This document shows, piece after piece, positions 44,442-53,070 of a DNA stretch of 64,000 bases. Every line of letters starts with the position of its first letter. Position 1 is the stretch's first letter. A model generated the notes under the pieces. That model had not been told where the DNA came from. It did no database searches and was given only the letters and a program-made list of their open reading frames with translations. The stretch is from Aeromonas simiae (GTDB taxonomy: Bacteria > Pseudomonadota > Gammaproteobacteria > Enterobacterales > Aeromonadaceae), in contig NZ_CDBY01000061.1 of assembly GCF_000820125.1 (NCBI RefSeq), positions 17,289 through 81,288 on the forward strand, in the 5' to 3' direction. The position numbers and the translations under genes were made by a program.

Positions 44442-44468
44442 AGCCCTTGATGATCAAGGGCTTTTTTA
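44442..44468 (+). terminator. Terminator of yicC, left edge of the islet
   Basis: AGCCCTTGA pairs with TCAAGGGCT (TGA loop), followed by TTTTTT. Base composition drops just after it. Confidence 0.85.
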
Positions 44469-44534
44469 CATAACAGTTATAGATATCTGCTGTTTTTCAA
44501 TTTCATGGTGAGTTAGCCGGTGAGTACTGTCCCC

Positions 44535-44594
44535 ATTGCCAAGCAATGTTAGTGGTATGTCTTTTCTGTGTGTGTAACCAGCAGGAATACCACT
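44535..44594. repeat. Inverted repeats before the integrase remnant
   Basis: ATTGC-CAA-GCAAT at 44535-44547 and a wider perfect 8-bp pair AGTGGTAT (44551-44558) / ATACCACT (44587-44594) separated by 28 bp lie just before the integrase remnant. They may be arm or operator sites of the lost element. No direct-repeat partner was found at the right edge. Confidence 0.35.
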
Positions 44595-44595
44595 C

Positions 44596-44851
44596 ATGGC
44601 AATCCTCAATCCCACCAAGATCGCAACTTTGGACAACACCCCCACTTTTGGACACTTTGCTGACGGATTAGGACTCTACTTTATAAGGCCAAAGTTACTG
44701 GGCATACCGTTACACGGCCCACGGACGACGTCGCCAGATGACTTGGGAGCAATTGACCAATGCCAGAGCAGAGAGCGTTATAAAAAAGAAGGTATTAATC
44801 GCCACCAGTGATCAACACAGTGGCTCCAAGCAGGTCGCCATGGCAAGATAA
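44596..44851 (+). pseudogene. Tyrosine integrase N-terminal remnant, frameshifted
   Basis: From ATG 44596 the frame reads MAILNPTKIATL and FGHFADGLGLYFIR, matching the start of the arm-binding (DUF4102) domain of phage/island integrases (DGxGLYL-type). At about 44686 the homology jumps one base to the frame beginning at 44687, which reads GQSYWAYRYTAHGRRRQMTWEQL, the next part of the same domain (KxWRFRY...GKRRxM-type). That frame ends at TAA 44849-44851. The catalytic domain is absent. It indicates that an integrative element once occupied this place. Confidence 0.72.
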
Positions 44852-44881
44852 CCCTCTGTTTTTTCTCGTCTTGGTAGCCCA

Positions 44882-47800
44882 ATGAATCAATCAAACTTCC
44901 CCTTACAAGTGCTCGATTTCTGGCACAACATAGAGTTTTTTGAGTCCACCGATATTCAAGAGCTACGTAAACAGGGCGAGGGAGTAATCCAATATCAGCT
45001 ATCCGAGCTGAACGCTGATCCGACCTGCCTGCCTTGGCTGAACCACCAGCAGATCCGGCGAGCATCTCCCCACCACTCGCCGACCAAACCCTACCGTTAC
45101 ATCCTCTATCTGGGCATCTTCGATCGTAGTGAAATTTTTAAAGCCGCCCGCCTTACCTTTCCCCACTGGGAGGGAAACAACGACGAGCAGATAGACAACG
45201 AGGGACTTACATGCTCCCTTAAGCTCTCCTTGGATCAGAATGGTCGGCTCGACCCAGACAGCTTGGAATGCTCCACCGTCACTTGGGCCTTGGGGCAATT
45301 GCAAATCCACAATCTGGAAGCCATCAGATTAGAAGACTACGAGACAGCCAGTCAGCAGTTGCAGCAGCGACTGCTGGAGATAGTCACCGTCGCCGACAAC
45401 CTCAAGCAAGAACACCAGCTACCTCCAGCCCTTACCACCTTTGAGGTTCTGGAGTTTCTCAAAGTCATGGGAGAATGGAGCACCTTCTCCCCCCAGAACC
45501 TCGAAAAACACCCAGCACTGTTAGTTCAGCTCACCGAACTGGACATGAAGAAAGTTAAGTGCGCGCCAGCAATTACACAGGCTCACCAATGGCTTCCCCT
45601 TAGCCAACTACCCAGCAAACTGGGTATGACCCAAGCTCAGGTTGATGACAAGCATCAATCCTCAGGGCCCAAACCCTTTTCAACCAATGCGCCAGAGGAA
45701 ATTACTATCCTCAACAGCTTTTACTTACGTGATCTTGAACGGGTCAAGGCAGACATAGCGGCAAATGGATTATCTCAAGAGAGTCCGCTTGGCCGCTACC
45801 TGAGTGACAGAGTGCCACGCCGGTCGGATTTGCTTACAACCAAAGGCGAGACTGTACTACGGGAGGGACTGCGCTTGGCACGGTTGCCCTTGGGACGCTG
45901 GCCCGGCGAAGACTCCCACTCCATGAGCCTGATGCAACAGTTCGCCATCAATACCATCACCCACGATCTGCTTAACACAGGTCTTTATTCGGTCAATGGC
46001 CCGCCTGGCACTGGCAAGACAACCATGCTGCGGGACTTAGTGGCCCACAATTTGGTATCACGCGCGGCGGTGTTAGCAGACTTAGCCGAACCTGGCTGTG
46101 CCTTTGGCCCCGACCTCACGCTCAACCTGGACGGTAAACCCAAAACTATTAAGACGCTGATCCCTGGACTGACTGGTTTTGAGATGGTGGTGGCCTCAAG
46201 CAATAATGCTGCGGTAGAGAACATCTCCAAGGAGCTGCCTCAGCTCAAGAGCCTAGGACAGGCCTATCGGCAGAGCGCCTATCTCAAACCAGTGTCCCAG
46301 AAGCTGGCAGCCAAACACCACTACCCTAAAAACAAGCGCAGTTATGTGGAACCGCTAACCGAGCGGGACGATTGCTGGGGGTTAATTGCAACAACCTTGG
46401 GTAAGTCGGAAAACCGTAAACGCTTTGGTAACCAAGTGTTCTTTGAAACCATCGATTATTTGGATGCCCAAGGCGAAGCGCACCATTACCGCACTCTAGT
46501 CCCAGCCCTCAAACAGCTGGCCACTGGCCAAAACCTAAAGAAAGACTTCTCCCATGCCCAAATTGCTTTTTGCTCAGCACGTGAACAGGTAAAGAACATT
46601 CAAAAGGAGTTATCCCGCCTCGAAGCGCTCAATAACTTGCATACAGAGTGTCAAGCACAGCAACGGAGTCTTGATAGCAAGGCGCTGAGACTAGCCCACC
46701 TGGATGCCAGGTTAGCCCTACGGCGCAGCAGGCTCCCAGTGTGGTGGAAAGGGCAATTGGTACGTCATTGCCGTGGTAAGGCCATCTTACGTGGACTGGG
46801 GCTACGCCGCGATCTGCTGACCAAGCAACTAACAGTGGCACAAATAAAGCTCACCGACTTACAAGGCAGACTGGCGGCCGAACGACTGACCTGCACGCCA
46901 TTATTGGCTCGTTATCCGGACGCCAACTTTGCTGGCCCAGAGACCGATTTCGAAACTGCGAGTGTACAACGTCAAGCATTCGGTCAATGCCTAGCATTGA
47001 ATCAGGCCCGCGCCCAATTGACCGTTGCAGCACTGGAGCTACATCAAGCCTGGTTGGTAGCCGCCTATAATGATGGAAAAAATAACCTGTACGATTCGAT
47101 CTATCACCTGATAACCACCGTCAATGGAAAGGTGGCAGATAAAGCCGTCGCCAAGGCACTGTGGCAGTTGCTGTTTATGGTAGTTCCTCTGGTTTCCTCT
47201 ACCTTTGCCTCGGTAGCCAGGCAATTTTCCGCCTTGGGCTCTGGTGACATAGGCTGGCTGTTTATTGACGAAGCTGGCCAAGCCAGCCCACAACAAGCAG
47301 TGGGAGCCTTGTGGCGTGCCAAACGCGCCGTAGTGGTTGGCGATCCATTGCAGATTGAACCGGTGTTCACCATACCGCCAGCCTTTGTCGAAGCAATGGC
47401 CAAGCAAAGACTGGGAAAACAGTGGCTGTACTGGTCACCAGGTATGACCTCAATTCAGCAACTGGCCGACAGAAGCAATCCATATGGTACTCAGCAGATT
47501 AATCAAAACCTCTGGCTGGGTAGCCCGTTGCGAGTTCACCGCCGTTGTGACGATCCTATGTTCTCCATCGCCAACCAAATCGCATACAACAACAAAATGA
47601 TCCACGGTTCAGATCATCCTCATGATGCGACAGAGTTTCTCTGGGGACCAAGCTGCTGGTTCGACATCCGTGGACAGGTAGAAGGCAAGCATTTCGTGCC
47701 GCAACAGGCACAACATGTATCGAACATGCTAGAGGCCTATCTGCACCAGTATCAGGCTTTACCGGATGTCTACATCATCACCCCTTTCAAGCGGATCAAA

Positions 47801-48175
47801 AAGGAGCTTCAGCGCTATCTGAGCAGAGCCCTAACCACTAAGGTGTCGCACAATACCAAGCTAGTAAAACAGTTACAGGAATTAGTAACCCGCAGAATTG
47901 GTACAGTGCACACCTTCCAAGGCCAGGAGGAGAAAAACGTCATCTTGGTGCTCGGACTCTCCAAGGAAAGTCCAGGTGCGGCCGACTGGGCAAGCAGTAA
48001 ACCCAACCTGCTTAACGTGGCGGTGACTCGCGCCCAAAAGCGCGTTTATATAGTTGGTTGTGCGGAAACTTGGGGCTGCCTTCCCTTTTTCTCGGATGCC
48101 TATGCAGCCTTGCTAACAGCCTCTCCGAGGCAGCAAGAAGCCCATGTACAGCCAGCAGAGGCATATCCCTCATAA
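44882..48175 (+). CDS. Large UPF1-like superfamily 1 helicase, candidate defence gene
   Basis: A 1097-residue protein with an intact SF1B (DNA2/NAM7/UPF1-like, AAA_11/AAA_12) helicase. Motif I GPPGTGKTT is at 373-381, Ia VVASSNNAAVENI at 436-448, II DEAG at 796-799, III GDPLQIEP at 820-827, a QYRM-like LRVHRRCDDPM at 883-893, V VHTFQGQE at 1009-1016 and VI NVAVTRAQKR at 1045-1054. About 350 residues separate Ia from II, including a likely coiled coil (560-670). The N-terminal 330 residues (LDFWHNIEFF, YRYILYLGIFDRSEIF) match no domain I can name. No nuclease motif is obvious. GC is clearly lower than in neighbours and TTA/CTA leucine codons are frequent. The ribosome site is weak (GGTAG). Single-gene islet; the role in phage defence is inference. 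Confidence 0.82.
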   Translation: MNQSNFPLQVLDFWHNIEFFESTDIQELRKQGEGVIQYQLSELNADPTCLPWLNHQQIRRASPHHSPTKPYRYILYLGIFDRSEIFKAARLTFPHWEGNNDEQIDNEGLTCSLKLSLDQNGRLDPDSLECSTVTWALGQLQIHNLEAIRLEDYETASQQLQQRLLEIVTVADNLKQEHQLPPALTTFEVLEFLKVMGEWSTFSPQNLEKHPALLVQLTELDMKKVKCAPAITQAHQWLPLSQLPSKLGMTQAQVDDKHQSSGPKPFSTNAPEEITILNSFYLRDLERVKADIAANGLSQESPLGRYLSDRVPRRSDLLTTKGETVLREGLRLARLPLGRWPGEDSHSMSLMQQFAINTITHDLLNTGLYSVNGPPGTGKTTMLRDLVAHNLVSRAAVLADLAEPGCAFGPDLTLNLDGKPKTIKTLIPGLTGFEMVVASSNNAAVENISKELPQLKSLGQAYRQSAYLKPVSQKLAAKHHYPKNKRSYVEPLTERDDCWGLIATTLGKSENRKRFGNQVFFETIDYLDAQGEAHHYRTLVPALKQLATGQNLKKDFSHAQIAFCSAREQVKNIQKELSRLEALNNLHTECQAQQRSLDSKALRLAHLDARLALRRSRLPVWWKGQLVRHCRGKAILRGLGLRRDLLTKQLTVAQIKLTDLQGRLAAERLTCTPLLARYPDANFAGPETDFETASVQRQAFGQCLALNQARAQLTVAALELHQAWLVAAYNDGKNNLYDSIYHLITTVNGKVADKAVAKALWQLLFMVVPLVSSTFASVARQFSALGSGDIGWLFIDEAGQASPQQAVGALWRAKRAVVVGDPLQIEPVFTIPPAFVEAMAKQRLGKQWLYWSPGMTSIQQLADRSNPYGTQQINQNLWLGSPLRVHRRCDDPMFSIANQIAYNNKMIHGSDHPHDATEFLWGPSCWFDIRGQVEGKHFVPQQAQHVSNMLEAYLHQYQALPDVYIITPFKRIKKELQRYLSRALTTKVSHNTKLVKQLQELVTRRIGTVHTFQGQEEKNVILVLGLSKESPGAADWASSKPNLLNVAVTRAQKRVYIVGCAETWGCLPFFSDAYAALLTASPRQQEAHVQPAEAYPS

Positions 48176-48523
48176 ACAGTTTCGTCTCAAAAATTTCGTG
48201 ATATCGGATTCCATCTATAGGCCCGATCATCGAAGGAATGAAGATTTCCCACATGACAACAGTGATGTATGGGAAATCTTCATTCATGAATTTTTGACCG
48301 CCGCTCTGTTGCTCAATACGAGGAATCTTCGTGATTCTCACCACAGGTCAAGGTATCGGTAAAAACGGGGCCATCACCGTTAGCAACGCTAACTATCGCT
48401 AAAAATAATATCAACCGGTCAAGTGATATCATTTTTATTGATAGCAGACATCAGCAATCACGTTTGGATTTATATCCCCCCCTCTTGGCATCATGCTCCC
48501 CTTTTCTATCCGCAGGAGAGTCC
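48176..48523. other. Gene-free right flank of the islet
   Basis: About 350 AT-rich bases. It contains a perfect 16-bp inverted repeat (annotated separately), a small GTTAGC-AAC-GCTAAC palindrome at 48379-48393 and ATATCA/TGATAT arms around ACCGGT at about 48409-48430. Short open frames here have no ribosome site or homology and some arise only from the inverted repeat. The old yellow enzyme promoter should lie near the end. Confidence 0.5.
48237..48286. repeat. Perfect 16-bp inverted repeat downstream of the helicase
   Basis: GAATGAAGATTTCCCA at 48237-48252 is exactly complementary to 48271-48286, leaving an 18-nt spacer. It is 62 bp after the helicase stop and followed by ATGAATTTTTGA. It could be a terminator with a large loop, a recombination site or a remnant of a miniature mobile element. 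Confidence 0.8.
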
Positions 48524-49621
48524 ATGTCAGCCCTGTTCACCCCCTTCACCCTCAAGCGCGTCACCCTGCGCAACCGCATCGCCATCCCCCCCATGTGCCA
48601 GTACAGCGCCCAGAATGGGATGGCCAATGCCTGGCACCTCTCCCACTACGCCAGCCTGGCACGGGGCGGCGCCGGCCTGGTGATCGTCGAGGCCACCGCC
48701 GTCTCTCCCGAGGGGCGCATCACCCCGGCCTGCCTTGGCCTGTGGAATGATGAGCAGGCCGCCGAGCTGGCCCACATTGCCGCCGCCATCAAGGCCGCGG
48801 GCGCCGTGCCAGGCATTCAGATTGCACACGCAGGGCGCAAGGCCAACGCCAACAAGCCGTGGGAGGGGGATGATCATATTGCCGCCGGCGATCCCCGCTA
48901 CTGGGAGACCCTCTCTCCCTCCGCCATCCCGTTCGGTCAGCATCTGGATCGCGAACCACGCGCCATGAGCCACGCCGACATCCAGCGGGTACAGGCCGAC
49001 TTCGCTGCCGCGACCCGACGTGCCCGCGATGCCGGCTTCGAGTGGCTGGAGCTGCACTTCGCCCACGGCTATCTGGCCCAGAGCTTCTTCTCGGTGCACG
49101 CCAACCAGCGCGAGGATGAGTACGGTGGCAGCGCCGCAGGACGCGGCCGCTTCCTGCTCGAGACCCTGGCGGCAGTGCGCCAGGAGTGGCCTGCCGATCT
49201 GCCGCTCACCGCCCGCTTCGGTGTGATCGAATATGACGGCAACGACGAGCAGACCCAGCAAGAGGCGATCGCTCTGACCCAGGCCATGAAGGAGCAAGGG
49301 CTCGATATGCTGAGTGTCAGCGTGGGCTTCTCCACCCCACAAGCCAACATTCCTTGGGGGCCGGCCTTCCTCGCCCCCGTGGCAGGCAGGGTGCGCCGCG
49401 AGGCTCAGATCCCGGTGGCCACCGCATGGGGGCTCGAAAACCCCCATCATGCCGAGGCGGCACTGGCCGAGGGGCATATCGATCTGGCCATGATCGGTCG
49501 GGTACACCTGGCCAACCCGAACTGGCCCTATCAGGCGGCGCAGGCACTGGGAGTGGAGCGGCCCTCCTGGGTGCTGCCGGCGCCCTATGCCCACTGGCTG
49601 GAACGCTACCGCCCGAATTAA
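48524..49621 (+). CDS. Old yellow enzyme (YqjM/XenA-type ene-reductase)
   Basis: A 365-residue FMN-dependent NAD(P)H oxidoreductase reducing activated C=C bonds. The thermophilic-like/YqjM subgroup is indicated by IPPMCQYSAQNG (active-site Cys near 24), IQIAHAGRKAN with the substrate-binding His pair partner near 175-185, LHFAHGYLAQSFFS and EDEYGG. ATG 48524 has GCAGGAGAG upstream; the frame from 48464 is rejected. Convergent with a LysR gene. GC returns to chromosomal level here. Confidence 0.9.
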   Translation: MSALFTPFTLKRVTLRNRIAIPPMCQYSAQNGMANAWHLSHYASLARGGAGLVIVEATAVSPEGRITPACLGLWNDEQAAELAHIAAAIKAAGAVPGIQIAHAGRKANANKPWEGDDHIAAGDPRYWETLSPSAIPFGQHLDREPRAMSHADIQRVQADFAAATRRARDAGFEWLELHFAHGYLAQSFFSVHANQREDEYGGSAAGRGRFLLETLAAVRQEWPADLPLTARFGVIEYDGNDEQTQQEAIALTQAMKEQGLDMLSVSVGFSTPQANIPWGPAFLAPVAGRVRREAQIPVATAWGLENPHHAEAALAEGHIDLAMIGRVHLANPNWPYQAAQALGVERPSWVLPAPYAHWLERYRPN

Positions 49622-49627
49622 GACCAG

Positions 49628-49653
49628 AAACGGCGCCGTCAGGCGCCGTTTTT
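49628..49653 (+). terminator. Terminator of the ene-reductase, overlapping the lysR 3' end
   Basis: AACGGCGCC pairs with GGCGCCGTT (GTCA loop), followed by TTT. The stop codon of the convergent lysR gene (49639-49641) is inside the hairpin. Confidence 0.75.
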
Positions 49654-50556
49654 CATCTCGTCCGTCCCACAGGTCTCAAGCAACAGCTCCCGCAACCAGC
49701 GCTGCGCCGGATTGTTATGGGTGCGCTCGTGCCACGCCATCACCTTGGTGAAACCGGGCACCCATAGCGGAGCGGGCACCACACAGACCCCGCTCACCCC
49801 ATCCACCAGCCGGCGCGGCATCATGGCCAGCAGATCGCTGCCGCGCAGCACCTCGAGCAACACCAGAAAACTCGGTACCGAGAGCGCCACCCTCCGGCGC
49901 AGCCCCAACTCGGCCAGGGCGCGATCCGTGGAGCCACTCAAGCCACCCCCACTGTAAGAAACCAGCGCATGATCCAGGGCACAAAAGCGCTCCAGCGTCA
50001 GTCCCTCGGCCAGCACCGGGTGATCGGTGCGCAGCACGCAGACATACTCTTCATCATAAAGAGGGCGCAGGTGCAACTCGGCCGGCGTCACCTCGGGGGT
50101 CGTCAGCACCAGATCCAGCGCACCGCGCTCCAGTTGGCGCAACACGGCCCCATCATCGATGGGGTGCACCATCACCCGGATGCCGGGGGCCAGCCGGCGC
50201 AGCCGGGCCAAAAAGGGAACCACCACCGCCTGCAGCGAATAATCGGTGCCGGCAACCGACCAGCTGAATTCGGCGCTGGCAGGATCGAAGTGCGCCGGTT
50301 GCAGCATGGTCTCGACATCGGCGAGCACCCGCTTGAGGGTAGGGGCCAACTCCAGCGCCCGCTGGGTCGGCACCACACCACGTGCGGTGCGCACGAAGAG
50401 GGGATCGTCAAAACTCTCGCGCAGCCGGGTCAGCATGCCGCTGACGGCGGGTTGAGTGAGGGAGAGGCGGGCCGCCGCCTGAGTGACGCTGCGCTCGTCG
50501 AGCAGGGCGGAGAAGGCCTTGAGCAGATTGAGATCCAGCTTGCGAATATCGGTCAT
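49639..50556 (-). CDS. LysR family transcriptional regulator
   Basis: A 305-residue regulator. The helix-turn-helix is in the first 65 residues (LDLNLLKAFSALLDERSVTQAAARLSLTQPAVSGMLTRLRE in segments), followed by the periplasmic-binding-like effector domain from about 95. The target is not known. It ends convergent with the ene-reductase and starts divergent from the beta-lactamase, so either could be regulated by it; divergence makes the beta-lactamase side the usual first guess, though OXA-12-type enzymes are known to be controlled by the BlrAB two-component system. Confidence 0.88.
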   Translation of the reverse strand: MTDIRKLDLNLLKAFSALLDERSVTQAAARLSLTQPAVSGMLTRLRESFDDPLFVRTARGVVPTQRALELAPTLKRVLADVETMLQPAHFDPASAEFSWSVAGTDYSLQAVVVPFLARLRRLAPGIRVMVHPIDDGAVLRQLERGALDLVLTTPEVTPAELHLRPLYDEEYVCVLRTDHPVLAEGLTLERFCALDHALVSYSGGGLSGSTDRALAELGLRRRVALSVPSFLVLLEVLRGSDLLAMMPRRLVDGVSGVCVVPAPLWVPGFTKVMAWHERTHNNPAQRWLRELLLETCGTDEMKNGA

Positions 50557-50711
50557 GGCTACCGCTATGATGGGGGGGTCATCCCCTTATCTTGCGTCAA
50601 TCCCAGGGCGGGATACAGCCGATCGTGACGGTACTCGCTCGGCTAAGACACAGATTGGCACAGCACAGCGGGCAGCGGCTCCTCCTTCCGTTGTCCCTCG
50701 GGGAAGATGGC

Positions 50712-50739
50712 TTGGCAGTGCATCATTTGTTGCTATGCT
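50712..50739 (+). promoter_or_regulatory. Probable promoter of the beta-lactamase gene
   Basis: TTGGCA (50712-50717) and TATGCT (50734-50739) are 16 bp apart, 28 bp before the start codon. I did not see the TTCAC-N6-TTCAC blr/cre tag reported for BlrAB/CreBC-controlled genes in this upstream region. Confidence 0.45.
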
Positions 50740-50767
50740 GCCCCCTCCACTCGCACGAGGAACCAAG

Positions 50768-51568
50768 ATGCCCCCCATTCTGCTGCGTGGCCTGTTGGCC
50801 GCCGGTCTGCTTTTCGCCCTGCCAGCGGCCGCCGACGATGGCTGCTTCCTGTTTGCCGATGGCAGCGGCAAGACGCTCTCCCGTGAAGGCGCGTGCAGCA
50901 TGCGTCTCCCACCGGCATCGACCTTCAAGATCCCGCTGGCCCTGATGGGCTATGACAGCGGCTATCTGGTCGATGAGCAGTGGCCCGCGCTCCCCTTCAA
51001 GCCCGGTTATAATGGCTGGCTGCCCGCCTGGCACGAGACCACCACCCCGAGCCGCTGGATGACCTACTCAGTGGTGTGGTTCTCCCAGTTGATGACCGAG
51101 TGGCTCGGCATGCCGCGCCTCCAGCATTACGTCGACCAATTCGACTACGGCAACCGGGATCTCAGCGGCCATCCGGGCAAACAGGATGGCCTGACCCAGG
51201 CCTGGCTCAGCAGCAGCCTGCAGATCAGCCCCGAAGAGCAGGCCCGCTTCCTCGGCCGCATGCTGGAGGGCAAGTTGCCGGTGGCGGCGAGCACCCTGCA
51301 ACATACCGCCAATCTCCTCAAGGTGAGCGAGATCGACGGCTGGCAGATCCATGGCAAGACCGGCATGGGCTATCCCAAGAAACTCGATGGCAGCCTCAAC
51401 CGGCAACGGCAGATCGGCTGGTTTGTCGGCTGGGCCAGCAAGGGCAGCGAACGGCGCATCTTCGTGCATACCGTGATCCAGCCGCCCGGCAAGCAGTTCG
51501 CCTCGCTCAAAGCCAAGGAGGAGGTGCTGGCCGCCCTGCCGGCCAAGCTGGCTGAGCAAGCCAACTAA
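50768..51568 (+). CDS. ampS: Class D beta-lactamase, AmpS/OXA-12 type
   Basis: A 266-residue periplasmic serine beta-lactamase typical of Aeromonas chromosomes. A signal peptide ends near AAA (residue 22). Active-site motifs are complete: STFK 51-54 with the carbamylated Lys, SVV 101-103, FDYGN 125-129 and KTG 197-199. It hydrolyses penicillins, especially cloxacillin-type. A longer open frame begins at 50483 but ATG 50768 with ACGAGGAAC upstream starts the signal peptide. The exact OXA number cannot be assigned by eye. Confidence 0.93.
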   Translation: MPPILLRGLLAAGLLFALPAAADDGCFLFADGSGKTLSREGACSMRLPPASTFKIPLALMGYDSGYLVDEQWPALPFKPGYNGWLPAWHETTTPSRWMTYSVVWFSQLMTEWLGMPRLQHYVDQFDYGNRDLSGHPGKQDGLTQAWLSSSLQISPEEQARFLGRMLEGKLPVAASTLQHTANLLKVSEIDGWQIHGKTGMGYPKKLDGSLNRQRQIGWFVGWASKGSERRIFVHTVIQPPGKQFASLKAKEEVLAALPAKLAEQAN

Positions 51569-51570
51569 AA

Positions 51571-51598
51571 CAACACGGCGCCCGCAGGCGCCGTTGTT
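51571..51598. terminator. Terminator between ampS and glmU
   Basis: CGGCGCC pairs with GGCGCCG (CGCA loop) with partly complementary flanks AACA/TTGTT; shared by convergent genes. Confidence 0.65.
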
Positions 51599-51613
51599 CA
51601 TTGCTCTATCGCA

Positions 51614-52975
51614 TCACTTCTTCTTCACCGGGCGTGCCCAGTTCTGAATGTGGCGCTGAGGCACCCGGGTGATCACCAGCTCGTTCTCGGCCACGTCCTT
51701 GGTGATGGTGGAGCCGGCCCCCAATGTGGCGCCCTTGCCGATGCGCACCGGAGCCACCAGCTGGGTATCGGAGCCGACGAAGACGTCATCCTCGATGATG
51801 GTCTGGAACTTGTTCACCCCGTCGTAGTTGCAGGTGATGGTGCCGGCACCGATGTTCACCTTGGCGCCGATCTCGGCATCGCCCAGATAGGTGAGGTGAC
51901 CGCACTTGGAACCTACCCCGAGGCGCGCTTTTTTCATCTCGACGAAGTTGCCGACGTGGGCATCCTGCTCCAGCACCGCGCCGGGGCGCAGCCGGGCAAA
52001 CGGCCCGACCGAGCACTGATCCGCCACCTTGGCTCCCTCTATCACCGAGTAGGGTTTTACCTCGGTGTCATCGCCTATGGTGCAATCCTTGAGGATGGCG
52101 CCGGCGCCGATCACCACCCGGTGACCCAGGGTCACCTTGCCCTCGATGATGACGTTGACGTCGATCACCACCTCTTCCCCTACGCTCAGCTCGCCACGCA
52201 GATCGAAGCGGGCCGGGTCCATCATGCTCACCCCGGCGATCATCAGCCGCTCGGCCTGCATCTGCTGGTAGCTGCGCTCGAGCGCCGCTAGCTGTACCCG
52301 GTTGTTGGCTCCCTCCACCTCGGCAGCGCGCTCCGGGTGTACCGCGGCAATCGGGCAACCATCGGCGTGGGCCATGGCGATGACGTCGGTCAGATAGAAC
52401 TCACCCTGGGCATTCTTGTTATCCAGACGCGACAACCAGCTGCGCAGCTGGCCACCGTTGGCCACCAGCACCCCGGTGTTCACCTCGCGGATGGCGAGTT
52501 GCTCGGAGTTGGCATCCTTCTGCTCGACGATACCGACCACCTGGCCCTGCTCGCGCACGATGCGACCATAGCCGGTCGGGTTGTCCAGCACCACGGTCAG
52601 CAGCGCCATGCCGGCGGCCGGCTTGGCGGCCAGCAGCCGTTGCAGGGTCTCGGGCTGGATCAGCGGGGTGTCGCCGTACAGCACCAGCACGTCGTCTTCA
52701 TCGTTCCAGAATGAAACGGCCTGAGCCACCGCGTGACCGGTGCCCAGCTGCTGCGCCTGCAACACCCAGTTGAGATCCGGGGCGGCGATGCGCTCTTTGA
52801 GCAGTTCACCGCCGTGACCGTAAACCAGGTGCAGCTGTTCGGCGCCGATCTGACGGGCGGTGTCGATGACGTGGGAGACCATGGCCTTGCCTGCGACCGG
52901 ATGCAGCACTTTCGGCAGAGGGGAGCGCATGCGGGTGCCTTTACCCGCGGCCAGGATGACGACGTTGAGAGACAT
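51614..52975 (-). CDS. glmU: Bifunctional GlcNAc-1-P uridyltransferase / GlcN-1-P acetyltransferase
   Basis: A 453-residue enzyme making UDP-GlcNAc for peptidoglycan and LPS. The N-terminal pyrophosphorylase shows [18 protein letters not shown] and VLYGDTPLI; the C-terminal left-handed beta-helix acetyltransferase (from about 250) contains [32 protein letters not shown] and ends RPVKKK. Length is close to E. coli (456). It is the customary gene after atpC but has a terminator before it and probably its own promoter. Confidence 0.97.
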   Translation of the reverse strand: MSLNVVILAAGKGTRMRSPLPKVLHPVAGKAMVSHVIDTARQIGAEQLHLVYGHGGELLKERIAAPDLNWVLQAQQLGTGHAVAQAVSFWNDEDDVLVLYGDTPLIQPETLQRLLAAKPAAGMALLTVVLDNPTGYGRIVREQGQVVGIVEQKDANSEQLAIREVNTGVLVANGGQLRSWLSRLDNKNAQGEFYLTDVIAMAHADGCPIAAVHPERAAEVEGANNRVQLAALERSYQQMQAERLMIAGVSMMDPARFDLRGELSVGEEVVIDVNVIIEGKVTLGHRVVIGAGAILKDCTIGDDTEVKPYSVIEGAKVADQCSVGPFARLRPGAVLEQDAHVGNFVEMKKARLGVGSKCGHLTYLGDAEIGAKVNIGAGTITCNYDGVNKFQTIIEDDVFVGSDTQLVAPVRIGKGATLGAGSTITKDVAENELVITRVPQRHIQNWARPVKKK

Positions 52976-53028
52976 GACTTCGACCTTGAATCCGAGTGGA
53001 AATACTCGGCGGAGTCTATCGGAGGGTC

Positions 53029-53058
53029 AAAAAAAAAGCGACCCGCAGGTCGCTTTTT
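53029..53058 (-). terminator. Terminator of the atp operon
   Basis: AAAAAGCGACC pairs with GGTCGCTTTTT around CGCA, followed on the minus strand by nine T. It lies 13 bp after the atpC stop. Confidence 0.9.
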
Positions 53059-53070
53059 GCCTCACCGCGT

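Noticed and set aside
44687..44851. Sequence after the first integrase frame treated as an independent small gene
   Set aside because: It has no start codon or ribosome site and continues the integrase homology, so it was merged into the pseudogene.
48012..48344. A 110-codon minus-strand frame at the helicase 3' end
   Set aside because: Part lies in the helicase gene and part arises from the 16-bp inverted repeat, which encodes similar peptides on both strands. There is no ribosome site.
48144..48362. A 72-codon plus-strand frame after the helicase
   Set aside because: It overlaps the helicase end, has no ribosome site and includes the inverted repeat; no homology was recognised.
48379..48393. 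GTTAGC-AAC-GCTAAC palindrome considered as an integron attC end
   Set aside because: It lacks the paired R/L box arrangement, no cassette-like structure surrounds it and no integron integrase gene is seen.
50483..50767. N-terminal extension of the beta-lactamase from 50483
   Set aside because: It would overlap lysR, remove the signal peptide from the N-terminus and is not found in the enzyme family.
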